This document shows, piece by piece, positions 23,017 through 31,342 of a DNA stretch of 36,145 nucleotides. Source of the stretch: Treponema sp. (lineage in GTDB: Bacteria > Spirochaetota > Spirochaetia > Treponematales > Treponemataceae); NCBI GenBank assembly GCA_024691105.1, contig JAILNY010000182.1, positions 1 to 36,145 of the forward strand, in the 5' to 3' direction. Made by a program: the position numbers and the translations under genes. A model generated the notes under the pieces. It was not told the DNA's origin and did not search any database. It worked only from the letters and a program-made list of their open reading frames with translations. Within the stretch, counting starts at the first letter, position 1, and the number at the start of each line of letters is the position of its first letter.

Positions 23017-23892
23017 TTATATTCCAATAAATCCATTTATATATTCTTCTGGATTAAACAACGCAATATCATTATATGTTTCACCAGTACAAACATAGAA
23101 CACAGGAATCCCAAGTTCTTTTCCAATACTGACTGCAACGCCGCCTTTTGCTGTTGAATCATATTTTGTCATAACAATTGCATCAACGCCGATTGCCTCA
23201 TTAAAGACCTCTGCCTGTCTTAAAGCATTCTGACCTGTAGTCGAATCAATTACAAGCAGTTTTTTATAGCAGCCTTCATCGGCTTTCTGACGGCAGATTC
23301 TGTCAATCTTTTCAAGCTCATGAACAAGATTTTCTTTATTATGAAGGCGGCCGGCTGTATCAGCAATAACAAGACCTCCACCATGAGAGCGCACACTATC
23401 CGCTGCGTCAAATACAACGCTTGACGGATCAGAGCCGTGCTGATGATTTACAACACGCACACCAATTTTTTCACCGTGATAACAAAGCTGCTCAATAGCA
23501 GCCGCCCTGAAAGTATCACTTGCAGAAAGTACAATCTGTTCAAAGCCCTGGTTCTTTAAAAGATTTGCAATCTTTGCGCAGGTAGTAGTCTTTCCTACTC
23601 CGTTTACACCAAGCATCATCCACACAGAAACTTTATCCTTTTCAGGAACAAAAGAAACAGCCTTTACATAATCCGACATAAGAATTTTTAGTTGAGCTAA
23701 AATTGCATTCTGTCCGTGAATCTTTCCGTCTTTACATTGTTTTTCAAGAGTATCAACAATTTCCATAGAATTTTTTGCACCGATATCACCTTCAATCAAT
23801 GCATCTGCAAGGTCTTCAAAAAATTCTTCATCCTGACTGCTATGTGAACTGAATAAATTTTTAATTTTCTGTGCAAATGAAATTTTAGCCAT
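23017..23892 (-). CDS. ftsY: Signal recognition particle receptor FtsY
   Basis: SRP-family GTPase of 291 residues that docks ribosome-SRP complexes at the membrane. The NG domains are complete: the N-domain helices (residues 1-75), G1 GVNGVGKTTTCAKIA, the DTFRAAAIEQL block, G3 DTAGRLH and G4 TKYDSTAKGG. The acidic A-domain of E. coli FtsY is absent, as in many bacteria. The ATG at 23892 has AGGAG close upstream; a start nine codons earlier has none. It follows the membrane protein gene and precedes the exported-protein and Lol genes, so targeting and lipoprotein-sorting functions are in one operon. Confidence 0.95.
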   Translation of the reverse strand: MAKISFAQKIKNLFSSHSSQDEEFFEDLADALIEGDIGAKNSMEIVDTLEKQCKDGKIHGQNAILAQLKILMSDYVKAVSFVPEKDKVSVWMMLGVNGVGKTTTCAKIANLLKNQGFEQIVLSASDTFRAAAIEQLCYHGEKIGVRVVNHQHGSDPSSVVFDAADSVRSHGGGLVIADTAGRLHNKENLVHELEKIDRICRQKADEGCYKKLLVIDSTTGQNALRQAEVFNEAIGVDAIVMTKYDSTAKGGVAVSIGKELGIPVFYVCTGETYNDIALFNPEEYINGFIGI

Positions 23893-23921
23893 TTGTATCT
23901 CCTGCTTCGGAATTTTCATTT

Positions 23922-25595
23922 TTATTTTGTTTTTGATCTTCGTTTTGAGATTCTTTTTTGTTCCTCGTTTTTTTGAGCTTCCTTTTTAAGCTCTTCTTCC
24001 TTTTTATTTTCTTCTTCCAGCTTCTTTTGATACTCTTCCTGTACGTTTTTAAAATCAACTACAGACTGATCAAAATCAATTTTAGAAGCCTTAGTTTCAA
24101 CCGGCAATGCCTTATTTGCGCTTATCAAATATAAAACCAGCTCTGTTATAAACCAGACACCACAAGCCGTAGTCAATCCAATTCCAATATACGACATTGT
24201 CTGAAACAACCGGATTTTTTCAATATCAATATTGGTACTGCCAAGCGCATAACCTCTAGCATAGTTATTAAAATTAGAATATGAATAAAATAAAAACGGC
24301 AAAGAACAGATAAGCGTGCTGTATGAAATATACATCATGCGACGCCTTTTTTCTATATTTTCACCAACATCATAGTCTTTGATATTTGCAACAACAACCT
24401 TTTTATCTTCAAGCTGCTGAGGAGGAACCATAAAGAAAATCGTATTTTCATTTTCTGTATAATAAAAACCAAGCACACCGCGATTATTTATTCTGACAGA
24501 CATTACATTGTCGTCTGCTTCTTTTCCGTTATAAAAAATATTTCCAGGAATTATTTTCTTTAGAGAAAGCGCAGTCTTTGCAGGATCTTCTGTTACAAAC
24601 TCAACTTCAATTATATATTTTTTTTCGTAACCAAAACCATAAGAAAAATATTCCTTTCGTTTTCCTTCGCACTCAAAAGTAAAATTATGCACTCCGGTAC
24701 TTACAATAATTTTAGATGGAATTTTTTCGTAAACAGTTGAATCTACTGTAAGCTTTGCACTTTTTCTAAGAGACTCAGGAACTATTTTTATTTCAACCTC
24801 GCAGGGAATTGCATTCTCAACAAGCGGAAATAATCTATAAGCAATATTCTTTGCAATCTGCCCTACATCAGTTAAAAGGCCAACCTCAGTCACAACACCA
24901 ACAGAAGTATTTCCCGGATACAAAATCAATTCCGCAGTAACAGCCGCATACGATCCGTAAGTAATAATTGAACCAGTTATAAGACCATCAATTTTTGCTT
25001 CTGTCACTTCAAGCGAAGCCTGGTATGACATATAGTCAATTTTTTCATCAGAAAATTCAAATAAAGTATTTGTATCTGATTTATACATTTTAAATTCTTC
25101 AGTAGTTTGTTTTCTGTCATCAAACTCTTCTTTGTCTTCGTAAAAATTCTTAAATACTTTATCCTGCGCTTCAAGATTTAAGTCTATCTTTTTTTTGATT
25201 TCGATGATTTTTTTTTCACATTCTGCAGTCTGCTTATCAAACTGATATTTACTCATAGATTTTAATACAAGAGAATCCTTTAACTTTTCTTCTTTTGAAA
25301 GCTCTAAAAAAAGTGAAAGACGTTCTTTTACAAGCGTATCAAGCTTACGATCAAGAACTTCTCTGTCAGGAATTGTTCTGGATTTTATTCCATACAGCTG
25401 CTCTAAAATTAACTTTGGAATTGAAAGCAAAACGCTGTTTTCATATTCACTTCGTTTTAAATCCTGCGTATAACGAAATTTTGCAGCACCGATTGTCCAG
25501 TCTGTATTCTGAGCAAAGGCATAACCCGTTGTAAAAAGAATGAGAACAAGAATTAATTTTTTTCTAAATGCACAACAGAGTTTTTTATAAATCAT
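23922..25595 (-). CDS. Exported/membrane protein of unknown function with C-terminal coiled coil
   Basis: The protein has 557 residues from MIYKKLCCAF. A signal peptide (LILVLILFTTGYAFA, then QNTDW) precedes a large extracytoplasmic region. Helical, charged residues at about 60-150 look like coiled coil (DRKLDTLVKERLSLFLELSKEEK in pieces). The middle (VNPxK-like beta segments, KLTVDSTVYEKIPSKIIVSTGVHNFTFECEG in part) resembles PEGA-type carbohydrate or cell-wall repeats. Two membrane helices lie near 435-455 and 477-500 (YIGIGLTTACGVWFITELVLYL). The last 60 residues form a KKLEEENKKEEELKKE coiled coil. The start is uncertain (25595, 25601 or upstream) and overlaps prfB, which suggests coupling. 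No function is assigned. Confidence 0.75.
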   Translation of the reverse strand: MIYKKLCCAFRKKLILVLILFTTGYAFAQNTDWTIGAAKFRYTQDLKRSEYENSVLLSIPKLILEQLYGIKSRTIPDREVLDRKLDTLVKERLSLFLELSKEEKLKDSLVLKSMSKYQFDKQTAECEKKIIEIKKKIDLNLEAQDKVFKNFYEDKEEFDDRKQTTEEFKMYKSDTNTLFEFSDEKIDYMSYQASLEVTEAKIDGLITGSIITYGSYAAVTAELILYPGNTSVGVVTEVGLLTDVGQIAKNIAYRLFPLVENAIPCEVEIKIVPESLRKSAKLTVDSTVYEKIPSKIIVSTGVHNFTFECEGKRKEYFSYGFGYEKKYIIEVEFVTEDPAKTALSLKKIIPGNIFYNGKEADDNVMSVRINNRGVLGFYYTENENTIFFMVPPQQLEDKKVVVANIKDYDVGENIEKRRRMMYISYSTLICSLPFLFYSYSNFNNYARGYALGSTNIDIEKIRLFQTMSYIGIGLTTACGVWFITELVLYLISANKALPVETKASKIDFDQSVVDFKNVQEEYQKKLEEENKKEEELKKEAQKNEEQKRISKRRSKTK

Positions 25596-26719
25596 CACCA
25601 TCGTCAGCATCGTCCATAGGAACACCGTTCCATTTTGCTTTTAAATACGCTTCTATGAACTGATCTATATCGCCATCCATTACAGCCTGAATATTTCCAC
25701 TTTCGCATTTTGTTCTGTGGTCTTTTACAAGAGTGTACGGCTGGAATACGTAAGAGCGGATCTGGTTTCCCCAACCGATATCTTTTTTTTCACCGGCATA
25801 TTTTGAATTTTCTTTTTCCTTCTGTTCGCGGTAATACTCATAAAGCTTTGCCTTAAGCATGCTCATACATGCCTGACGGTTAAAAATCTGGCTTCGTTCG
25901 CTCTGACATGCTACAACGATTCCGGTCGGGATATGAGTAAAACGCACCGCCGAGTCGGTTTTATTAACGTGCTGGCCGCCCTTACCTCCTGCGCGGTATG
26001 TATCTACACGAAGGTCTTCCGGTCTGATTTCAACTTCGATTGTGTCGTCGAGCACTGGGAACACAAACACACTCGAAAAAGAAGTGTGTCGGCGGGCGTT
26101 TGCGTCAAATGGGCTTATACGCACGAGCCTGTGAATTCCGGCTTCTCCCTTTAAGTAACCGTATGCGTACTCACCGTCTATCTGGAAAGTAATAGATTTA
26201 ATTCCACCCTCTGCTTCAAGAATATCAACTGTATCAATTTTAAATCCGCGGCGTTCAGCCCACCGTGTATACATGCGGCTAAGCATATAAGCCCAGTCTT
26301 CAGCTTCTGTTCCACCGGCCCCAGAGTGAATTGTCAAAAAGGCACTTGAGTTATCAACTTCGCCTGACAAAAGATTTAACACACTCTGTTTTTCATATTT
26401 TTCTTTTGCAACTTCATACATCTGTTTAATTTCGTCTTCTAAAGATGCATCATCAGATTCTTCTGCAAGCTCATACATTGCTTCTATATCTTTTACATCA
26501 TCGATAAGCTCTTTCCACGGTTCAACACGCATTTTAAGAGACTTAATTTTGTTCATTACCTTTTGAGCTTTTTCCTGATCGTTCCAAAAGTCGGTTTTTG
26601 TTGTAAGTTCTTCCTGCTCCGCTATTTTTTTATAAATCGAATCAGAGTCAAAGACACCCCCAGACATTCATTATATTTTCTTTGAGTTCTGAAATCGGCA
26701 TTTTTAATTCTTCTAACAT
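25585..26719 (-). CDS. prfB: Peptide chain release factor 2, expressed by programmed +1 frameshift
   Basis: Terminates translation at UGA and UAA. The open frame alone suggests a start at 26667, but the true gene starts at the ATG at 26719, six bases after AGGA. It reads MLEELKMPISELKENIMNVW then GCL for 23 codons and reaches UGA at 26650-26648. A +1 slip on CTT (26653-26651) resumes at GAC, giving a 377-residue protein. The site TGGGGGTGTCTTTGAC matches the classic E. coli prfB site (internal Shine-Dalgarno, CUU, UGA, C), so RF2 controls its own level. The RF2 SPF codon-recognition tripeptide (ISPFDANARR) and the catalytic GGQ (GGKGGQHVNK) are present. It overlaps the following membrane protein gene. 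Confidence 0.95.
26647..26662 (-). promoter_or_regulatory. prfB programmed +1 frameshift site
   Basis: Minus strand TGGGGGTGTCTTTGAC. GGGGG acts as an internal Shine-Dalgarno three bases before the CTT slip codon. TGA at 26650-26648 is the in-frame stop, and C after it makes a poor termination context. Spacing equals that of E. coli prfB. Confidence 0.95.
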
Positions 26720-26764
26720 AGCAGTTCCTGTAAAAATTCAATTATATTATTCTATATAAATGAT

Positions 26765-26793
26765 AGCATAAAATAAACATTGTATCTTGTCAA
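26765..26793 (-). promoter_or_regulatory. prfB operon promoter (shares its -35 with the divergent gene)
   Basis: Minus strand: TTGACA (26793-26788), a 17-base spacer and TATGCT (26770-26765). A start near 26758 gives a leader of about 39 bases. Five of the six -35 bases are also in the -35 of the plus-strand promoter. Confidence 0.65.
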
Positions 26794-26816
26794 ATAACTC
26801 AAAATGATTATAAAAT
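26787..26816 (+). promoter_or_regulatory. Promoter of the FN3/TPR-like exported protein; predicts leaderless mRNA
   Basis: TTGTCA (26787-26792) with either TATAAA (26809-26814, 16-base spacer) or TAAAAT (26811-26816, 18-base spacer). The ATG at 26824 begins 7-9 bases after the -10, and no Shine-Dalgarno sequence exists. Confidence 0.55.
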
Positions 26817-26823
26817 ATATATT

Positions 26824-27741
26824 ATGAAAATTAAAATAATGACATTTTTCTTTTGCGCAGCTCTCGCTTCGCTTGGTTTTGCCCAGACAAGACCTGTAGT
26901 TACAGATATAAATGCAATTCCACAGGAAAATTCTAAGATAAAAATTAACTGGACGGTTCCGGAAAATTCAAGCCCGGCAATTACTAACATTATCATCTAC
27001 CGTGACACAAAGCAGATTTCTACCTATGAACAGCTTGCATCGCTTAAACCGGTTGCAAAGCTTGCCTCTGATGTAAAAACTTATATTGATTCTGTTTCTG
27101 ATTCGCGTGAATATTTTTACACGATAATTGCCTCAACAGAAAACGGCGAATACATTCTTATTCTTCCGTCAATCAACACAACAGTTTACGGAGTCCGCTC
27201 ATCAAAGTATTCTTCAAAAGGCACAGAAGCTGTCATTCAGGAAGATGACGCAAGAGTTTTACCTTCTGTAAAGCAGCCGCAAAATCCATCGGACAAAATC
27301 CGTGAGGTTCCACTTCCTGCTCCGGGCATTATGAAAACTGAAAAATCCAATTCAAAGATTTTTGGGGAAAAAGCCTTAAGCGCGTCAAAGACATTAGGAA
27401 AAAAATACGTCGGAAAGAAAAACAAAATTACAAAGATGCATGTTTTTGAAGAAGATTTAATCTGTCCTGAAGGCGGCGATGAGTATTTTCTTTTTAGAAT
27501 CTTAAAAGACTCCTTTGTTAAAAAAGATTTTGCAAAAGCTGTAACAGATTTAAATGACTTTTTAAGTGTCCGCCGTGATGAAAAAGTTGCTAAGCGGGCA
27601 ACCTTTTATCTTGGCGAGTCTTATTACTTTTCTAAAAACTACGAAAAAGCGCTCTTTAACTTTTTAAACGTAAAAGGTGAGTATCCAGAGCTTTCTAAAA
27701 AATGGATCGACTCAAGTCTTGATATGATAGAAATAAAATAG
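26824..27741 (+). CDS. Exported protein with FN3-like and TPR-like domains
   Basis: The protein has 305 residues. A signal peptide (IMTFFFCAALASLGFA, then QTRP) is followed by a fibronectin-type-III-like domain at about 25-120 (IKINWTVPENSSPAITNIIIYRD ... YFYTIIASTENG in pieces). A low-complexity, proline- and lysine-rich linker (about 125-210) leads to a C-terminal region with two TPR-like helical hairpins (DFAKAVTDLNDFLSVRRDE, KRATFYLGESYYFSKNYEKALFNFLNVKGEYPE in part) of the type found in cell-envelope scaffold proteins such as YbgF. It probably works as a periplasmic scaffold; the function is unknown. It is monocistronic, divergent from prfB and apparently read from a leaderless mRNA. Confidence 0.8.
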   Translation: MKIKIMTFFFCAALASLGFAQTRPVVTDINAIPQENSKIKINWTVPENSSPAITNIIIYRDTKQISTYEQLASLKPVAKLASDVKTYIDSVSDSREYFYTIIASTENGEYILILPSINTTVYGVRSSKYSSKGTEAVIQEDDARVLPSVKQPQNPSDKIREVPLPAPGIMKTEKSNSKIFGEKALSASKTLGKKYVGKKNKITKMHVFEEDLICPEGGDEYFLFRILKDSFVKKDFAKAVTDLNDFLSVRRDEKVAKRATFYLGESYYFSKNYEKALFNFLNVKGEYPELSKKWIDSSLDMIEIK

Positions 27742-27874
27742 CGCAAAAATTAAATGCGCCGAGCGGATTTTAAGTATTCCAGCACGATGAACAAATTGCC
27801 GCGCGTAGTGAGATACCGCGTGGCGCGAGGTTTCCGCAACATTCGCGCGCCATCGCAACTTTCACGTGCACGTT
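27742..27874. other. GC-rich convergent intergenic region with alternative hairpins
   Basis: This 133-base gap between two convergent genes is much richer in G and C than its surroundings (27794-27872). GCCGCGCG (27798-27805) can pair with CGCGTGGC (27817-27824) as an 8-bp stem with one wobble. TGGCGCG (27821-27827) can instead pair with CGCGCCA (27846-27852). The two share TGGC, so they exclude each other. A weak GCGCA/TGCGC stem (27741-27745 with 27755-27759) overlaps the stop. No T-run follows, so it is not a standard terminator. Confidence 0.5.
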
Positions 27875-30037
27875 TTAATTCAATTCCTTAATCATTCTAA
27901 TAAGTGACGGAGTTCTTGAGATTTCGAGGTCTGCACCTTTTAATGCACTTACCTTCTGATCTCCGTCGCCCTTAGCCTGTGGTGCTGTATCAAGAGCAGT
28001 ATCACTTGGAGTTTCAGACTGAGATTTTGAAGAAGGCATCTTTATTAAAAGAATTTCATCTCCTATATTTACCCTGTCATAAAAACCTGTATCGCTTAAA
28101 ACGCCTTCAGAGATTTCTTCAGAAACCTTTGTCAATGTCACTTTACCCAGCGCATCTTTTTCGTTGTAAACAAGACCGACACCTGTGTCGCTGGTTTTCA
28201 TTGCACCTTTTTTTATAACAACAAATTCAGCATTCTTTACAAGCCCTTCAGACTTTCCGATATCAAGCAAAAGATCACTAAGACGTCTGTCCAAGATTTT
28301 TGCCCTTACCGGAAGAATCGAAAGGATATTCTGTCTTAATCTTATTAATGAACCGGAGAATCTGTCATTTCCTGTTCTGTATATTGAAAAACTTTCTGTC
28401 TTTGTTCCTGTTCTTCCAGAATACATAACCGCATCAATTTTTACATCGCGGTCAGTTTCGTCACCTGTAAGAATAATAAAATAATCCAGCTTTCTCTGAT
28501 TTGCTTTTTTGTACGCATCAGCATAGCCTGTAACTTCTTCTGGATAAAGTCTTACGTTTGTTGTTGCAATTCCCTGGAACATAAGGCGCAAGGTATTGGC
28601 AGCAATGCGCGCAATATCAGGATGATACAAAGGTTCAACTTTTTCCATATAGAAAATACCGATATTCCATCTTGTCTTATCAAGATAAAATGGATTTATA
28701 TCCCATTTTTTTGCAAGAGTATTCTGCATCAAAGATTCAAAGCCTTCTACTGTATCAGAAAGCCTGATATATTGAATCTGTTTTGCCTGCTCGACATCAG
28801 TAGGCTTTGCAGGATTTTTTGCTTTTGGCGGATTTGAATTTTCAAGAACAAATTTTATCTGCTCAAGATAATTTTCGTTAAAGCCGTCGTTATAAAGCAT
28901 CTGTGCAAAGGCACTGCGTGCGGTTTTATTCTTTGGGTTGATTTTAAGCGCCATCTGATATTCATAGCGCACTTGAGAACCAAGATATTTTTTCTGATAC
29001 TCCTGTCCGCGTCTGACATGATAGAGCGCCCAGTTTTTTCTGCGCGCATCTTCAATCTCCGTATTCTGCAAAACAGAAAGTTCAAAAGCAGATCTCATAA
29101 TTTCATCAGACGGATCAATTTCAAGTCCTGCCTGCCAGGTTGCAATTGACTGCTCGATTCGGCCAAGTTTTTCCTGCGCAAGCCCTTTCATAAACCAGGC
29201 CTGAGTCAAATCGCGGTTACGGTTGATTCTAAAATCTGCAATATCAATTACATCCTGATATCTTTTCTGAGCATAGTAAATCGTTCCCAAAAGCTCGTAG
29301 GCCGCATCATAATTTCCGTTTACCTGAACAGCCATAAGACATTTACGTTCTGCTTCTTTTAAGTCGCCGTTCATTGCAGAAAGATATGCTGCAATAAAAT
29401 AAACTTCTTCATTATTTGCATGAGACTGAAGTGCTTTATTAATATAGCCCTGAGCAAGATCTTTTTTTCCAAGTTCTGTGCTGACAAGCGCAAGACTTAA
29501 AAGAGCCTTTACATTTAAAGGCTCACGCTTTAAAGCATCTTTGTAAAGAGACTCAGCTCCCGTAAGACGACCGCTAAAAAGTTCAAGTTCCGCTAAACCA
29601 AAACGCGCTTCGATATTATTTGGATATTTTTTTAAAATTGAATTAAACAAATTTTCGGCTTCTTTAAAATTGCCGAGAGAAATATTACAAAAGGCTTTTA
29701 AATTTACATACTCAGATTTTTCGCCAGCATATTTTTTTGCATTTTCAACATACTGAATACATAAATCAAACTGATTCATTTCGTAAGAAGCTTTTGCAAG
29801 CATGTACCATGCATCAGCATAAGATGGATTTTTCTGCAATGCTTCCTGAAACTTTTCTGATGCCTGCCACCAGTTTTTTTCCTGCACATACGAAAGTCCT
29901 GACTCATAAAGTTCAGTTGCAGACATTTTTGAATTCTGCTCAAATGCACGTGTTTTTGAAAAATCATTGACCTGTGTAAAACCAGACATCAATACAGCTG
30001 TACAAAGCAGCCAGACACATAAATCAGTCTTTTTCAT
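27875..30037 (-). CDS. Exported tetratricopeptide-repeat (TPR) protein
   Basis: The protein has 720 residues. A signal peptide (CVWLLCTAVLMSGFT) without lipobox is followed by about ten TPR units over residues 35-410. Examples are WWQASEKFQEALQKNPSYADAWYMLA, FKEAENLFNSILKKYPNNIEARFGLA and KKDLAQGYINKALQSHANNEEVYFIAA (each in part). The C-terminal 300 residues are non-repetitive and contain strands with ADAYKKANQRKLDYFIILTGDE, resembling peptidyl-carrier or lipoprotein-assembly style domains, and end in a Gln/Ser/Asp-rich stretch. A protein-protein scaffold in the periplasm is likely; the partner is unknown. The ATG at 30037 overlaps tlyC by 14 bases, so it is the last gene of the phoH operon. 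Confidence 0.82.
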   Translation of the reverse strand: MKKTDLCVWLLCTAVLMSGFTQVNDFSKTRAFEQNSKMSATELYESGLSYVQEKNWWQASEKFQEALQKNPSYADAWYMLAKASYEMNQFDLCIQYVENAKKYAGEKSEYVNLKAFCNISLGNFKEAENLFNSILKKYPNNIEARFGLAELELFSGRLTGAESLYKDALKREPLNVKALLSLALVSTELGKKDLAQGYINKALQSHANNEEVYFIAAYLSAMNGDLKEAERKCLMAVQVNGNYDAAYELLGTIYYAQKRYQDVIDIADFRINRNRDLTQAWFMKGLAQEKLGRIEQSIATWQAGLEIDPSDEIMRSAFELSVLQNTEIEDARRKNWALYHVRRGQEYQKKYLGSQVRYEYQMALKINPKNKTARSAFAQMLYNDGFNENYLEQIKFVLENSNPPKAKNPAKPTDVEQAKQIQYIRLSDTVEGFESLMQNTLAKKWDINPFYLDKTRWNIGIFYMEKVEPLYHPDIARIAANTLRLMFQGIATTNVRLYPEEVTGYADAYKKANQRKLDYFIILTGDETDRDVKIDAVMYSGRTGTKTESFSIYRTGNDRFSGSLIRLRQNILSILPVRAKILDRRLSDLLLDIGKSEGLVKNAEFVVIKKGAMKTSDTGVGLVYNEKDALGKVTLTKVSEEISEGVLSDTGFYDRVNIGDEILLIKMPSSKSQSETPSDTALDTAPQAKGDGDQKVSALKGADLEISRTPSLIRMIKELN

Positions 30038-30851
30038 CCTTTTGCCCACCCTCATCTTTGTGATAAATGATTTTTATCATATCTATTCTGTGACCTTCCA
30101 TATCCTGAATAATAAAATCGTAATCATTCCAGGTCAACTTTTCATACTTAACAGGAATCTTTCCAAACTTATCAAGCACAAATCCGCCAAGCGTATCAAA
30201 TTCCTCCGACGGAAATTCCGAAGCGATTTCTTCATTCAAATCGCCCAGATTCTCCCGCGCGTCAACAAGCCAGGTATCCTTTCCAAGAGTAATAATGTCG
30301 TCGCGTTCATTGTCAAATTCATCCTGTATATCACCGACAATTTCTTCAATGATATCTTCCATGCAGACAATGCCCGACAACCCACCGTATTCATCAACCG
30401 CCATCGCAATATGAATATGACGTCTCTTGAACTCACGCAAAAGACTGTCAATTCGCTTTGTCTCTGGAACAAAGTATGCCTTGCGGATTATCTTTTCAAG
30501 CTCGATCTGTTCATTACGCGCAAAACAGCGGATTAAATCTTTTACATACAGAACACCAATTACATTATCAATCGACTCTTTATAAACCGGAAAGCGCGAG
30601 TGACCGCTTTCTGCAATTTTTTCTATGATGTCAGCCTGTGTCGAATCCGCGTTAATAAAATCAACGTCAATTCGCGGAATCATGACTTCTTTTACAGAGG
30701 TAGAAGAAAGTTCTTCTACCCCCTGAATCATATCCTGTTTTTCTTCATTTAATATTTCGCGATTTGCTTTTTCTTCTTTCGTTTGGGAATATTCGTCAGA
30801 ATTTTTATCTTTCTTATTTTTTTGTTTTAATATGTCTAAAAAACTTTTCAT
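30024..30851 (-). CDS. tlyC: CBS-domain protein of the TlyC/CorC (hemolysin C) family
   Basis: The 275-residue soluble form has no DUF21 membrane part. Two CBS domains cover about 55-180 (VKEVMIPRIDVDFINADST, SRFPVYKESIDNVIGVLYVKDL, IAMAVDEYGGLSGIVCMEDIIEEIVG, in pieces). A CorC_HlyC transporter-associated domain (about 190-270, DTWLVDARENLGDLNEEI, DTLGGFVLDKFGKIPV) follows. Brachyspira TlyC was named a hemolysin, but the E. coli relative (YbeX/CorC) is linked to magnesium efflux and to ribosome quality together with YbeY. The YbeY-TlyC order here supports the second view. It lies 11 bases after ybeY. Confidence 0.92.
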   Translation of the reverse strand: MKSFLDILKQKNKKDKNSDEYSQTKEEKANREILNEEKQDMIQGVEELSSTSVKEVMIPRIDVDFINADSTQADIIEKIAESGHSRFPVYKESIDNVIGVLYVKDLIRCFARNEQIELEKIIRKAYFVPETKRIDSLLREFKRRHIHIAMAVDEYGGLSGIVCMEDIIEEIVGDIQDEFDNERDDIITLGKDTWLVDARENLGDLNEEIASEFPSEEFDTLGGFVLDKFGKIPVKYEKLTWNDYDFIIQDMEGHRIDMIKIIYHKDEGGQKDEKD

Positions 30852-30862
30852 TTCTCTACCGT

Positions 30863-31342
30863 TTAACCAATAATAATCTTTTCCTGCAATTCTTTTAATA
30901 AAGATTCCTGAAGTACAAGCATTTCACATTCTGGAGCTTTGTTCGCCTCTATATGTTCTTCGCCATGATCCATTCCATTTAGATGCAAAAGTCCGTGAAC
31001 TAAAAGTCTCTTTAATTCTGCATTCTCTGTTGTATTAAAGTATCTTGCATTTTCAGCAATCATATCAACACTTATAACGATATCACCGACAGCTTTCCAT
31101 AAAGTGCCTTCATCCTCATATTCCATGTCATTCTCAAACGAAAGCACGTCTGTTGCGTTATCAATATTTCTGTAACATTTATTAAGTTCCTTTATATACG
31201 AATCGTTACAAAATAAAATTGACACTTCTTCACAGTCAAACTTAAGCTTTTCCATTGCGAATAATACAAAGGATTCAACCTTATCAAGCCAGATTGGAGA
31301 CGTAATATTTTCTTCTGCGGTAACAACAACTCTATTTGCCAT
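30863..31342 (-). CDS. ybeY: Endoribonuclease YbeY
   Basis: Single-strand endoribonuclease for rRNA maturation and ribosome quality control. The 159 residues include the zinc site HGLLHLNGMDH (about 114-124), the H3xH5xH motif typical of the family, and the ribosome-linked phrase NKCYRNIDNATDVLSF. Its ATG overlaps pgpH by 11 bases. The phoH-ybeY-tlyC order is the same as in proteobacteria (phoH-ybeY-ybeX), with a pgpH inserted. Confidence 0.95.
   Translation of the reverse strand: MANRVVVTAEENITSPIWLDKVESFVLFAMEKLKFDCEEVSILFCNDSYIKELNKCYRNIDNATDVLSFENDMEYEDEGTLWKAVGDIVISVDMIAENARYFNTTENAELKRLLVHGLLHLNGMDHGEEHIEANKAPECEMLVLQESLLKELQEKIIIG

Noticed and set aside
26587..26667. Start of release factor 2 at the ATG at 26667 (MSGGVFDSDS)
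   Set aside because: The ATG overlaps the frameshift cassette. The upstream 23-codon frame with AGGA, the in-frame UGA and the canonical slip site show the real start at 26719.
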